Positions 46,046-57,100 of a DNA stretch of 64,000 bases are shown here, in pieces. The notes beneath the pieces were generated by a model. It made no database searches. It worked only from the letters and a program-made list of their open reading frames with translations, and was not told the DNA's origin. This DNA is from Phoronis australis (taxonomy: Eukaryota > Phoronida > Phoronidae): NCBI GenBank assembly GCA_002633005.1, contig NMRA01000298.1:1-64000 (forward strand), given 5' to 3'. The translations under genes and the position numbers were made by a program. The number at the start of each line of letters is the position of its first letter. Within the stretch, counting starts at the first letter, position 1.

Positions 46046-46540
46046 ATATTGACAAATTGTATAAAATAAAGCAATTTTGAACGGGAAGATGCGAATACGT
46101 GGTGAAGAGGTGTTTGTCTCTACGCGGCATTTGTGCGTGAATCTTTGGTAAAGCGAATGCGATGTCGAAAAAATGAAAGCAAATACACCAAGGTGAAGCA
46201 AAGCGTCTGGTGATGTTTATTGCGCATGATCTGGCCTCTTTAGGTAGTAAGTGACACTGATTGATATCTGACAAATATGGCTCCAAAATAAAAATATCAC
46301 GCTTGTATTGCCCCCCTCCCCCTTCTCCCCGAGTTCTGCACCTTCCAATGAGTCACCACGCCAGATTTGGTTCAGTTTCAGTCCTAAAATCACAGAATCA
46401 TTCTGTGGTCAGGTGTAACAAGACCTACAATTTTTTGGAACCGTGCTCAATCTTAAAAAAACTTCCATTACGCGAGTGCTTTGTTAGAAATGCCAAACAC
46501 ATGCAGCGTTCTAACACAAAGACGTTTTCGTTTCCTTTCT
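46046..46540. other. No supported gene
   Basis: Short frames only, including a C-rich run near 46312. Confidence 0.35.
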
Positions 46541-47140
46541 GACGTTTCAATTTACGTTTAGCAAATATAAGAGACGAAACGTGATGTAATTACAGAAATT
46601 CATGAGCAGTAATAGAATGGCTAGGACGGTATTTGACTGGAAATCTCTGGTACAACACTTCGGGGCGGCAGGTGGCACCAGTGGATTATTAATTAAAATG
46701 TGTTTGCCTGACTTACTTGAATGNTTTTGTTTATTGAAATACCTTTAAGCAATCATTAGTTTTAGCAGAATTATTAAAGTTTGACTTGTGGCAATATTTC
46801 GTGGCGTTTTAAGACACAAGTTCATGTTGACGTCATTCAACATTTAACTCCAAAATCCAACTGCGCCAACGCCACGGATATTTGTCAAGTTTGATTTATG
46901 TAATCCCCCTCTTATTGCAACAACTAACTACACATGGTTTCTAGAAGGTTCTGATGTTTCGATTTACGTTTAGCAATTATAAGAGACGAAACGTGATGTA
47001 ATTACAGAAATTCACAAGCAGTAATAAAATGGCTGCGGAACGGGATTAAACTGGAAACCTCTGGTATAACACTTCGGGGCGGCAGGTGGCACCAGTGGAT
47101 TAGTAATTAAACTGTATTTGCCTGACTTACTTGAATGTAA
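46541..47140. repeat. ~185-bp direct duplication with an N at its border
   Basis: 46541-46723 and 46951-47138 are near-identical (for example 'gagacgaaacgtgatgtaat' and 'cacttcggggcggcaggtgg'), about 410 bp apart. A single undetermined base (46724) lies exactly where the first copy stops matching. Confidence 0.85.
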
Positions 47141-47189
47141 TATTTCTGATGCTAAGATGTTTATTTCCGATCACCACGAGTTGTTGTGT

Positions 47190-47381
47190 CGCCTCTCGAG
47201 TCCCCCCCTCCTTCCCAGTGTCCAAGGGGGCCATGTCCCCCCTAAAATTCTTTCAGATTAAATTTGGTAATTCGGGGTGTAAGTGTCTGACGGGCAAATT
47301 CCTGGATAATTCTCTGCCCCGCTCCCCAACTCAAAATCCTGGATCTGCCCCTGGTCATGGTTTTGCAGTACTAGCTGGAGC
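47190..47381. mobile_element. MITE copy of the CAG(T/G)GGCGGAT family
   Basis: Contains 'cccctaaaattctttcagatt', 'tcggggtgtaagtgtctgac' and ends 'aatcctggatctgcccctg', the complement of the CAGGGGC...AT end seen at 45671. Related copies lie at 49790-49915 and 58785-58925. Confidence 0.65.
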
Positions 47382-48125
47382 ATAGAACAGGCATGACGTA
47401 GTACGTTTTCTTTGAGTAGACTTGAGTACGTGGGGCGGAAGTTAAATAAAGTGATTAACTGGAACCAGTCTTCAGTCTAACGTCGCACCGAAAGCTACTA
47501 AACACCGGTCAGCGATAACCTGTGTCGGTCCGTCCACGGAGTAAACCGCGTGTTCATTATAAAATTTGCAGCAAACAGATGCCTGCCGACTGAGTACGTT
47601 TTATGAATAAAACGCATAAAAAGACGAATATAGACGCCAAACCCATATTAAAACCGCATTTTTTGTTTTCTCTTTTCATTCTTTTATTCATATCATGACT
47701 AAAGTGCAATGAACGCAAGTTTTTCATAAGCTCATTCGTTCACACATTCCGATGAGAAAACCAACCAGTTTCCTATCTTAAGAGTGCAGTGCACTTCAGA
47801 CAAGACAAAAAGTCATAAGTGCGTGATATACCCTATGTCACTGATTTGGATCGTACTATGCGTTGAAGTTTACTTGCTTATGTCATATTACTAAAATGTA
47901 GTTTAATACAATTTCTACTCTGATAAATAGTTTAAAAGTCGGGCACATCAATTTTCGCTCACAATTAGTGTCAAATTTTAACATGAAATCTCATTTTTGT
48001 AGTATTTGTAAAAAGTATAGAAGCTGCTGGACAGTGAAATAGTTTGTGTTATGGATTCACTCATCCATGGTCTCAGTAATAATAATAAATAGAAATTGGA
48101 AAAATTGCCTGAAATTTCTGAGGAT
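47382..48125. other. No supported gene
   Basis: Nothing recognised. Confidence 0.35.
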
Positions 48126-48129
48126 AATT

Positions 48130-48605
48130 AACGGGGCCAAAAATGCATAAACACAAAAAACTGATAGCAATTCTGTACCCAGCATTGTAAACAACAATTT
48201 CTGGGAATAGCATTTCAAGCATTTTTTCATGGCGATCCTTGGAAAGAACGCAAACTGAAAGACGACTATTGTAATGTCAGTTGAATTGAATGAAGTCAAC
48301 ATTGTGTAGTACAAGAGAACGTTTGTATACATGTGTATTTATCGGATAACGATTCTTTACCCTGCATTGCGAACAACAACTCCGAGGCACAGTTTTCAAG
48401 CATTTTTTTATGACGATTCTTGGAAAGAGTGTACTAATCTGAAAAGCGACTGTTATGATGTCGGTTGAATTAAATGTAACAAACCTTGCATGTATTTATC
48501 TGATAACGATTCTTTACTCTGCAATGAGAACAACAATGTCGAGACATAGTTTTCCATGCATAATTTCATGACGATTCCTGGAAAGAACGCAAACTGACAC
48601 GCTTC
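48130..48605. repeat. Diverged tandem repeat, three units of 160-180 bp
   Basis: The phrase 'gacgatt(c)ttggaaagaacgcaaactga' or a close variant occurs at about 48233, 48412 and 48571, and 'tttatc.gataacgattctttac' precedes two of the units. Confidence 0.75.
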
Positions 48606-49789
48606 AGCACTCAGTAACAGTAGCATAGAATATGCATTTGAAAACTGCACTCGTCAGATATTGTCACTCTACAGGAATTGTTTGAATGCATTATAGATGA
48701 CTTTTATTCGCCGTTACTTTGGAAATAAGTATGTACGTGATCTAGTTTTTGAAATCAGCCACATTTTCGTGTCTCTCATTAATGTCAGGAAGGCAAAGAA
48801 TTTTAGATCACGCATCGACGGGTATTTGTCCTGTTTATGAAACGTTTTCACGCCGGTGTTGCAACCCACAACACAACATTTAATACTTCGTTAGCATAGG
48901 AAGAACGAATAGAGTAATGCAACCGAGAAAAACTTGTTAAGAATTAGACAACAACAAATAACATGTGAAACTCCAGTGGCTCGAAAACGAGGCAGCAAAT
49001 GTGCCTGACGAATGTTTACGGCATTTTGGGTAAATTCAGCGACATTCGAGTAACACTGTGTTATCCAGGACGGCGCTATTGCCATGAATCTCAAGCATAT
49101 AGTACTAACGGTATGTTTTTAATTGTGCTAGTTACGTATGCTTCGACCGTACAGTTAATAGCAGAGAGTGATCGAGAAACAATCTTAATAAACTTCAGCA
49201 CGTGCATTATACTCACGTAAATAACCCCGGCATAAATCCTGAAGGTTACTGGAGTGATAAGCCTACGCTGACTTATTCAGTTCTAGCAGTCGCGTTATTT
49301 TGAACTCGGGAGACGATTTGTGTGGGATAAAATATTGCCTTTCGTTATTCGTAGGATTCACAAAGGATTGTAGGTGATACTCAAACATTAAAGTAAGGCC
49401 GAAAGTTATTTTTAGAAATGCCATTGCTTGCGAGAACGCCTGTTAGCTGTCTCGGAGGTTTTCGGATGTAGCGCAGCATAGAAAACTCTGAAAAAAGTTA
49501 CCCAGCTACTTTGAAATTTGAACATACATCTAAGCCGAGGGCAGAGATTTCATCGCGTGCTTCTCCCGGAGCCAGTTCTAAATGTAGTCTTGTCTTTTAG
49601 TAGGGCCTTTTCATCCGCGATAATTCCACGTTTCAAACACTCCCTGACGCCTTTCTATGCGAGGCTAACTAATTTTATAAGCACCTCCTCGTGATGGTCA
49701 CGTGACACAACAACTCATTTCTCTGACTCCGGCAAGTGTGCAAAAAGCCCATTTTTGGTCCAGTTTCATAAAGTTTACGTAAGCAGTGA
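48606..49789. other. No supported gene
   Basis: Short frames only. Confidence 0.35.
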
Positions 49790-49915
49790 GGGATTTAAGG
49801 GGGGTGGGTGGACAAGGGGGCCAGGCCCCCCACCCCCTAAAATTCTCCCAGATTCCATTTGGCAGCTCGGGGTGCGAATGTCTGCCCTGGCCTGGTAATT
49901 TTGTAAATTTACTCG
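49790..49915. mobile_element. MITE copy of the CAG(T/G)GGCGGAT family
   Basis: Begins 'cagtgagggatttaagg' and contains 'cccctaaaattctcccagatt', then 'ctcggggtgcgaatgtctg'. Shared order with 47190-47381 and 58785-58925. The right end is truncated or diverged after 'cctggcctgg'. Confidence 0.65.
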
Positions 49916-50104
49916 AACACGACAATAACGTACGTGCATTGGGTAAAAGGTTTTCGAACAATTAATGTGTGCGTTTGAAAACCGAAAAATTTCTGATATA
50001 AAACAATAGTATATCTAATTCAAAGTTACCGATTGTTATGGAGCCTCTAATTTTACCACCCTTGTACACGCTTTGTCCTCGTGATTCCATCTGGTGTTAG
50101 TTTT

Positions 50105-50295
50105 CCAGAGTTAAGTAACACACTCCCGTGTCTTCTTAGCAATAAGCCGAACTGCGAGCTGTATCTCTCCTGCAATAAACCGCGCATTCTATCTGGCTTC
50201 TGATGACTCTATGTTCCAATAGAATGATGGTTAAAACAAACTGGATGTATTCGACAAATCAGTTGAAAATCCAGGTCTTGAAAATGAGCAGGTAA
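50105..50295 (-). pseudogene. Broken PAN-like exon (paralogue of 37811-38125)
   Basis: On the - strand RSQIECAVYCRRDTARSSAY is followed by Cys, an in-frame TAA, then EDTGVCY. The intact copy reads RSDVECALYCRRQAACTSAY, Y, E, EDTGVCY, so the match is close over about 30 residues. Upstream, another frame gives DLSNTSSLF-stop-PSFYWN opposite TSVNGSFSPSYFGK, so there is also a frameshift. The key Cys of 'AACTS' is replaced by Arg. This is a dead copy in the same orientation, about 12 kb upstream of the intact exon and upstream of the lone CTHRC1-type exon at 39.2-39.5 kb. Confidence 0.82.
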
Positions 50296-50439
50296 GGATT
50301 GTTTCGGCAAGTAATGTTTCCGACATAGACCCGCAAACAAGGCAGGTGAAAATAGCTGTAACAAACGAGATAAGATACCATACACGTGCAGCCGTCTTGT
50401 TCTGGGCAATGAAGTATGAATGCTACTCTTGATGACATT

Positions 50440-51870
50440 TGGCAGATGTGCTCCTGTGAAGCTGATGACGAAAGACGACGACATTTGTACCTCCGTTTAG
50501 TCTTGTGCCCTCTAGTGACAATTTTAATTTCCTTCGCTTACCTCTGTATCTATGGAGATCCTCTACGGATTTTCGTAAAACTTGGCAGTTAAGCATCTAT
50601 TAGTCAGATGATGACATCCTCTTGTTTCCGGGTAGATTCGAGGTATTTTCTGCCACATAGTGAGCATTTTTACTGTTTTCGAGCCTGTTTTATGGGTCAG
50701 CCGGTCTATCAACCAAACCGCTCTAGAGATGATTTTGAAAATTGACATATACATGTGCTTACTGTGAAGAGGAAAGCTGACGATGGTTTGCCGATTACTT
50801 CGACTACTTTCACGCCTGCTAGTGGCTGTTTTGTTTGTTTTTGCGCCCATGGCTATATCTCCCTAAAGGATCTACAGGATGTTAATTGAATTTTGCTGTT
50901 GTGTTTACATGAAGTTGACAACAGAGGACAAAGAATTTCGGAGGGACCGGACAAACGGTGTGCCCCTAGTGGCAATTTCATTGCTTTTTACGTTTACCTC
51001 TGTATCTTAAACCGTCGTCAATGGATTTTCACAAAATTTGGTATACTTATAGGCATCTATTAATGATGAGACGGTCTCATCCGGTTTCGGTTAAATTCAA
51101 TGCATTTTACGCCACTTTGTGGCCATTTCTACTGCCGGTTTTCCAGTCTGTTTTTTGGCATCCCCCCGCTGTCAATCAAACCACTCTAAGGATATTTCTG
51201 GAAATTGGCATGTAAGCATGATTTTCGTTAAATTTAGCAAGTGTATTTATACGAGCTCGACAACAAATGACGATGGTTGTCGTATGGTTCCGACTACCAG
51301 TGTGCACCCTAGTAACAATTTTAGTTTTTTTTTAATTTTAGCTCTATCTTCAACGATCCTGAACGGATTTTCAAAAAATTTAACAGTTATGTATCTATTT
51401 GCGAGTTAACGCTATCCTCAGGATTTCTGTTTGATTCGTGGTATTTTGCGCAACTTAGTGGTCATTTTTACTGTTTTCGTATTCTTATCGTTTGGCGTCT
51501 GCCCCTTTGCACACCAAACCACTCCAAGGATGCTTGTGAAAATTGGCATGTCTGTTCCTGATGTGAAGAAGAAGTCTGACGATTTTCCGACGGCTTGATA
51601 TACTGAAGTGCATTTCAGTCGCAGTTATATTTTTTGCGCCTATAGGCTCTTAGTGGAAATTTTAATTTTTCGATTTTGCTCTACTTCTCAGAAGTTCCTT
51701 TACAGATTTATTGAAATTTGGTAAATAGCTTTGATGGCACATACAAGTTTGCGGATGGATTTTTCGTAGTTTGCGCCATCTTGTGGCCATTTTTATGTTC
51801 CAAATAAACACCTCTAGAAGCACAACGTTAGTGGTACATTCGTGGGCACCTTTCAATGCTGAGCGTTGCT
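50440..51870. repeat. Diverged, internally repetitive dispersed array
   Basis: The box '(c)ctagtggcaattt' or 'tagtggccattttta' recurs at about 50513, 50658, 50817, 50967, 51114, 51310, 51456, 51650 and 51781, mostly 130-195 bp apart. Two alternating half-units of about 150 bp recur: one with 'gcctctgtatct...ggattttc', the other with 'caaaccactctaaggat'. Same family as 1870-3230 and 56560-57100. Non-coding. Confidence 0.75.
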
Positions 51871-52980
51871 CTTAGATGATATCTGTATTTTTGAAACTGC
51901 TTGACAAATTTTGACTGCTACTGTGGTGCGCAATAGCAATTTATTTTTTAAATTTGGAATTTTAAAACTGATTTTCATGATCTTTGCGAATAGACTGCGG
52001 CATTTTCCCACTTTCAGAGGTGTGTTTCATAATCACTCCTAAAATCCTACCATTTGCTATCGCAGGTACATTTTAAAACACCACGATACTCTTGTTTATA
52101 TCGTTATTCTACAAAAAAATTGCATTGTATTACAGTGACCTTGGCTGATACAACATATGTAAATTCCTATGATGTTTTGTGATGCATCCGAATTGGTGTG
52201 GTTTGACAATATCTGTAATATTGCCAAAACCCGTTCCTGAAGAAAAAAAATCAATACTGATTTTCGCAATCCGTCGGTGACAGTGATGCTTTCAGGTTGG
52301 CATGCCGTTAACAGACTCCTCCGATAAGTCTTGGTCATTTTTCATTCAAGGATTCGTTGAACTCACAGGTAGTTCTTATCGGCAGGTGCATAGGAATTTT
52401 AACCACACATTCTTTGTGATGCCTGATCAGAATCCTTCTTGTAATTTTGGTCAAATAATATAACTGGCTACTGATTGGAGTTAATAATAATATTCAAGAG
52501 TTTTCAATCAAATTGTTTGTGTCAGTTTCCTAAAAAATGCGGTTTCATCACCTTCCATTTTCAGATCCTGCATACAGCTGACGAGTGATCAATGAATAAA
52601 ATTACGGATTTATCAAAGGAATTGGAAGACGCAGAAGAAAAACAAAAAAAAACAAAATCTTGCCACTCATTGAGGAGCAAGGTAGACCAATAAGAACTAT
52701 GAATAATATTCATAGGTAGCACTGGGCCTTTGTTTAAATTGACTTATTGTTCGAGATGAATTGAAAAGATAATTGAGGGATTGTTTACACGCCGCGTTAC
52801 ACCATGAATAGACTAACGGCCCGGTCTGCCGCTTGAGTGAGACCGGTGATTAGGCTTTCCACAACTGACCGCTTCCTTAGCCTTTATTCAGTTTCACTGG
52901 GCTATGGCCAGTAGCCGTCAAACGTAATCTGAACCAGTGAAGACCTTATTGACGATGACGACGCTTTTTTACAAAGTAGT
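51871..52980. other. No supported gene
   Basis: Short frames only. A-rich run near 52640. Confidence 0.35.
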
Positions 52981-52985
52981 CCCTA

Positions 52986-53080
52986 TATTTTTAAACCGGT
53001 CGCTGGATTTTTAAACTGGACGCTGGACTTTTAAACAGGACGCGAGACATTTAAACAGGAAGCGCGCTCGGCCAAACAGG
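52986..53080. repeat. ~20-bp degenerate minisatellite
   Basis: Units of the form 'tttttaaac.gg.cgctgga' repeat four to five times with increasing divergence to the right. Confidence 0.7.
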
Positions 53081-53284
53081 ACTCTGCGACACGTTAAAAG
53101 TGGTCGTGGAGAACACTGAATATTCTGTCTAGAAAGTGCCCACCAAAAAGCCCTAGAAATTAGCTTAATGCTCCTACTGGGAAGACAACAGCTGTCTTAG
53201 ATTATCATACAAAACTAATTAATTTGCCATCCGCTTTTGGCCATTTTTGGGAAAGCGGCCTTGTGTCCTTTGATACGCCGTTAA

Positions 53285-53405
53285 AGGTAACAATTTCGTA
53301 AAATGTAACAGCTGATAATTTTACGTCATTGTTACATCTTACGTTGATAAGCCTATCCTAAAATGTAACAAGTTGTTACATTTCACTTCGAATGCCCATT
53401 ACGAA
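53285..53405. repeat. Palindrome-rich repeat (tttcgtaaaatgtaac)
   Basis: Strings 'cgtaaaatgtaaca' and their complements 'tgttacattttacg' alternate, so the segment folds into hairpins. The same strings are clustered at 56365-56550. Confidence 0.65.
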
Positions 53406-54242
53406 ACCCACGTCATACTGCAAATGATCAAAATCTTGAACAATTGTTATCTGACACGGCCAGGGGGTACTGGAGTATTTTTACCTGAGGAGTGCCGCCT
53501 GAAAATTTTGAATACCTACCCCTTTAGAGAATGGGCACGAGCAAACAAGTGACACATTTAGGGACTAATTTGTGTAAAAATTCAAATTGTCGCAGACTTC
53601 TGTTCCATAAATTCAGGAGAGATATAATTTATTTAGATATAATTTTGTCGAAAATGGCACCAATTTGGAGAGTATGTTCTGTGAAAAAACACTCTTTTGA
53701 GCTGCACATGAATTTGGCTAACTATAATCACTTCTATTTGTATTATATTACTATAACTGCTTTTACTACCATTAATACTATTACTAATATTACTAATAGT
53801 ACTCGTTTTCGTTATCGTTATCATTATTATAATTAACATTTTAAATTAATTTATACTGATGTCACAATACACGTTTAGCAAAGTGCTAAAAACATCATGG
53901 TCCTCAAATAACTTAAAATCTTCTCATTTAGGGTTCAATGCGGTCATAGGGTTTTCCATAGTGGACGGCGAGTGCTGTTCCAAAATGACTTTAAAGGGGC
54001 TCCTATATTCAGCTTTGATATTGTGATGAACGTCTTGACAGCTGTGGATGCAGAGTAGGTCTACATTTTGGAAACGATGTATCTGTTTAAGCGTGGTGAA
54101 CCAACTTCAAAAAATGATTATTTCTGAACTATCGTCAAGCACTGTATTATTTGTAAATCTACATGTAACTATGTCCATCTGTAGTTTGCCACGAAGAACT
54201 GAAATCAGCCCGCAATATTGTCTCTGACTTGTTAAAAGCATT
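53406..54242. other. No supported gene
   Basis: ATT/ACT-rich simple sequence near 53755-53835. Short frames are a by-product of it. Confidence 0.4.
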
Positions 54243-54631
54243 CCTGGGCCCGGTCTCCAATCTTTTTACTCGAAATGGAACTCGAAATTAGGTTTGGCAT
54301 TTTCCACTCTACTTTTGGGCGAACTCAAGATAAGTGTCTATTATTCTATGCTTGAGTACACATTAACTTACGTAGATAATTTGTTGCCCTTAGGTCACAG
54401 TTTGTAAACCCAATATTAAAGCAATAAGTTCGAGTTTTTACTCGAGTTTATAGCACGAATATAAGGGTCTTCAAGGGCAAACTTGAACTAGAAACTCCTA
54501 TGCATAAACTATAATGTATTTGAGCACATTCTGACAACCAGTTATGTTATGTTCGCACAAAAGGAGTAGAGAAATTGCCAAACATAATTTCGAGTTCGTT
54601 TCCAGTACAAAGATTAGAGACCGGGCCCTGG
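54243..54631. mobile_element. 389-bp MITE with ~80-bp inverted ends
   Basis: The left end 'cctgggcccggtctccaatc' and the complement of the right end 'ccagggcccggtctctaatc' match over about 80 bp, including 'gaactcgaaatta.gtttggca'. The interior has no coding potential. No clear target duplication was found at the borders. Confidence 0.85.
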
Positions 54632-55194
54632 TTAGAGAACTGTATGTTGTTCCACGACGATTTGCAAGTTCAAAAATTGGGTTAAGTTGAATTCTGGAGG
54701 CGGACATTTTTCGAGAACTTACGACTAGTCGACTGCGTTCACCGGGTCATTAGATTATCTGGTAACGGACATACAAAACACGTAACGATTTTATGTGGAA
54801 TGTGTCCCAATATCTTTAGGAAAGCACAGTGATTTAACAGCATGATTTGAACTAGGTTTCATTGAAAGTGGACTGCATGGAACAAAGCCCACCAACGTCG
54901 AAGTCAGCATTGTTTAATATGAGCAATTAATGAAATTCATCAAAAATATAGATATCCCAAATTCCTTATTTGGTAGCTGCAACAATAAAGTGGCGCTTCA
55001 TGAGACACGTGACTTCACGTCCATTAAAAATACAATGACCAAATTCTGTCCTTCTTTATGTGTACTTCGAACCAACAACCATTGACAAAAAGCACTTTTA
55101 ATTCACACTTTATCTTAAACGATAATGGGAAAACAAACTGCATGTTTTTATTTACCGAGAATTAAAAAAAATAATTGCAGGCGGTCTGATACAC
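54632..55194. other. No supported gene
   Basis: Nothing recognised. Confidence 0.35.
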
Positions 55195-55402
55195 GTTGTA
55201 CCAGACGTGCGCAGGCTTCGCATGTGGGCCAATGGAATGATCACCTGAACATATTTATATGCTTTATTGATATATGGTTAAAACCGAGCTGAGGGGCTAG
55301 AAACCTGGCTCAAGGGTTTAGCAGTGTGACCTGGTGGAATTTGAACCCCCGACCTCGAGTAAAGAAAGCAGGCACTTATCAACCAGGCCACACTGCCTCC
55401 TT
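55195..55402 (-). mobile_element. tRNA-derived SINE, copy 2
   Basis: The - strand head has box A tggcctggttga (55390-55379) and box B gggttcaaattcc (within 55350-55336). The body to the left matches copy 1 at 14500-14625 ('gatcacctg', 'atgctttattgatatat', 'gttaaaacc'). Same orientation as copy 1. Confidence 0.78.
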
Positions 55403-56364
55403 TATTTACCAAAAGGAAGACAGTCAGTTTTTTGGACTGTTACCCATAGACCAGATTTGAGCAAAATGTTCATGTCCCTTCAGAGTGCGAAATAGTTTCT
55501 ATTTCCCCAGCTGGGCATCGCATTTATACGTAATACTATACACGTCACGGTTTGACATGTTGATACCACAACTATTTCAGACAAGCTTGTCATCATAAAA
55601 GCAATGATATTTCTTTCGTTTCTATGCCGACTCTTTTTAAGATAATTGCTCGCCCTTCTCAAAGGTGATATTTTGCTGTTGCTTTTTCAAAATCTGTCAG
55701 CCTGCAGGCAAATAAATGCGTGCTTTTATTGCCTTCCACAACAATGTGTTTAAGAAATTGTCATTCGTAACTAGGGTCGTAGACAGTACCCGCCGGCATC
55801 AGAAACTTTGGTTTTGCTCTTTTTTGTGAAGCAGGATAGCTACTGCATTAGTGATGAACTCCAAACGAATAAAACACCGGTCTAAATAAACCAAACTATC
55901 GTGGATCAAAATTGACAGGTGTTTTTTTTTCCAACATATTGGCTTCCGAAATGGAATTCTCCATTAGCAAAACTATCATTGTCGTTCGTTCTCTAAGAAA
56001 CACGATACGTATTAGCCAAAGACGATGTCATTGTTGTTCTTACCGAGGGAAATGTCTTTACTGTAATGTCGGATACACAATTGGTTTATGAGCGCCAACA
56101 AAAGATTGCAAGAACGCTTTAATGGTAAGAAACGTGTTGCCCAATCCTGGAATCTCCTTTCCTGTGAAGTTGAAACTATGCTCTGTACATATTTTACCAT
56201 ACCATCGAAACTACTCATGTTAAAAAAACGATGGAAAGTACATAGGGAGACATATATAAAGTCGGCCTGGCACACTTGGTAGAATTTCATTCACACATTC
56301 CGAGATAGAAGGCGTTTAGTGTGTCTACGGTTTTCCTACCTGAGACAATTGCCACGCATGGAAT
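55403..56364. other. No supported gene
   Basis: Short overlapping frames on both strands near 56012-56290 have no domain. Confidence 0.35.
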
Positions 56365-56550
56365 ATGACGTCGCTTTCGTAAAATGTAACCATGGTTCAT
56401 TTCTCGTTTTGCATTCGACGTAAATTGTAACACTTTCATAAAATATAACTACTTGTTACATTTTAGAAGGAGCCCAGCAACGTAAAATATGACAATGACA
56501 TAAAATGCAGCAATTGTTACATTTTACGAAATTGTTACATTTTACGGCGT
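56365..56550. repeat. Palindrome-rich repeat, second cluster
   Basis: 'ttcgtaaaatgtaac' at the left and 'gttacattttacg' twice at the right give an inverted structure like that at 53285-53405. Possibly a small fold-back MITE family. Confidence 0.65.
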
Positions 56551-56559
56551 ACCAGTCCA

Positions 56560-57100
56560 TAACCCCTTGCAGGATCACTTTAAAAATTGTTATCCTTTTT
56601 ATATACATGTAGAGAGTGTAACTGGTTATGGCAAATTTTGCATCGGAAGCTTTTCTATCTGTCTCTCTGCCTTCCAAACTGTTCCAAAAATCTCTATGAA
56701 AATTGACATGTTCATGTGATGAAGACCCTAGTTGACTTGTTTTTAAATGGGCCTAGTGATTATGGTGCCCTTATGCCATACAACTTATTTTGCAACAATT
56801 TTAACTCTGATCAACACCCCTAGAAACACATCGTTTAGAATGCAGACGTAGAGGCATTTCAGTATCGTCTTTTATTGCTTCAGGCTGTCAAACCTTCCAA
56901 ACGGCTACGAGAAAAATGAAAATTGGCATCGATGTTCTTGTGGAGAACACTGTAGCCAACATTTTTATTTGAAAGAGCGATAACTTTTATGTCCTCGAGT
57001 GGTATTGAATATATTTTGAACTGGTCTTAACACCCCCAGAAACATGCCATTGACGGTGGAGACGTGGACGAATGTCAACGTCCTGGTTCTTGGGTTTTGA
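56560..57100. repeat. Diverged dispersed array, third locus
   Basis: Contains 'tctgtctctctgcc', 'gaaaattgacatgttcatgtg', 'gcctagtgattatgg' and 'acacccctagaaacac', order as in 50440-51870 but more diverged. Confidence 0.55.
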
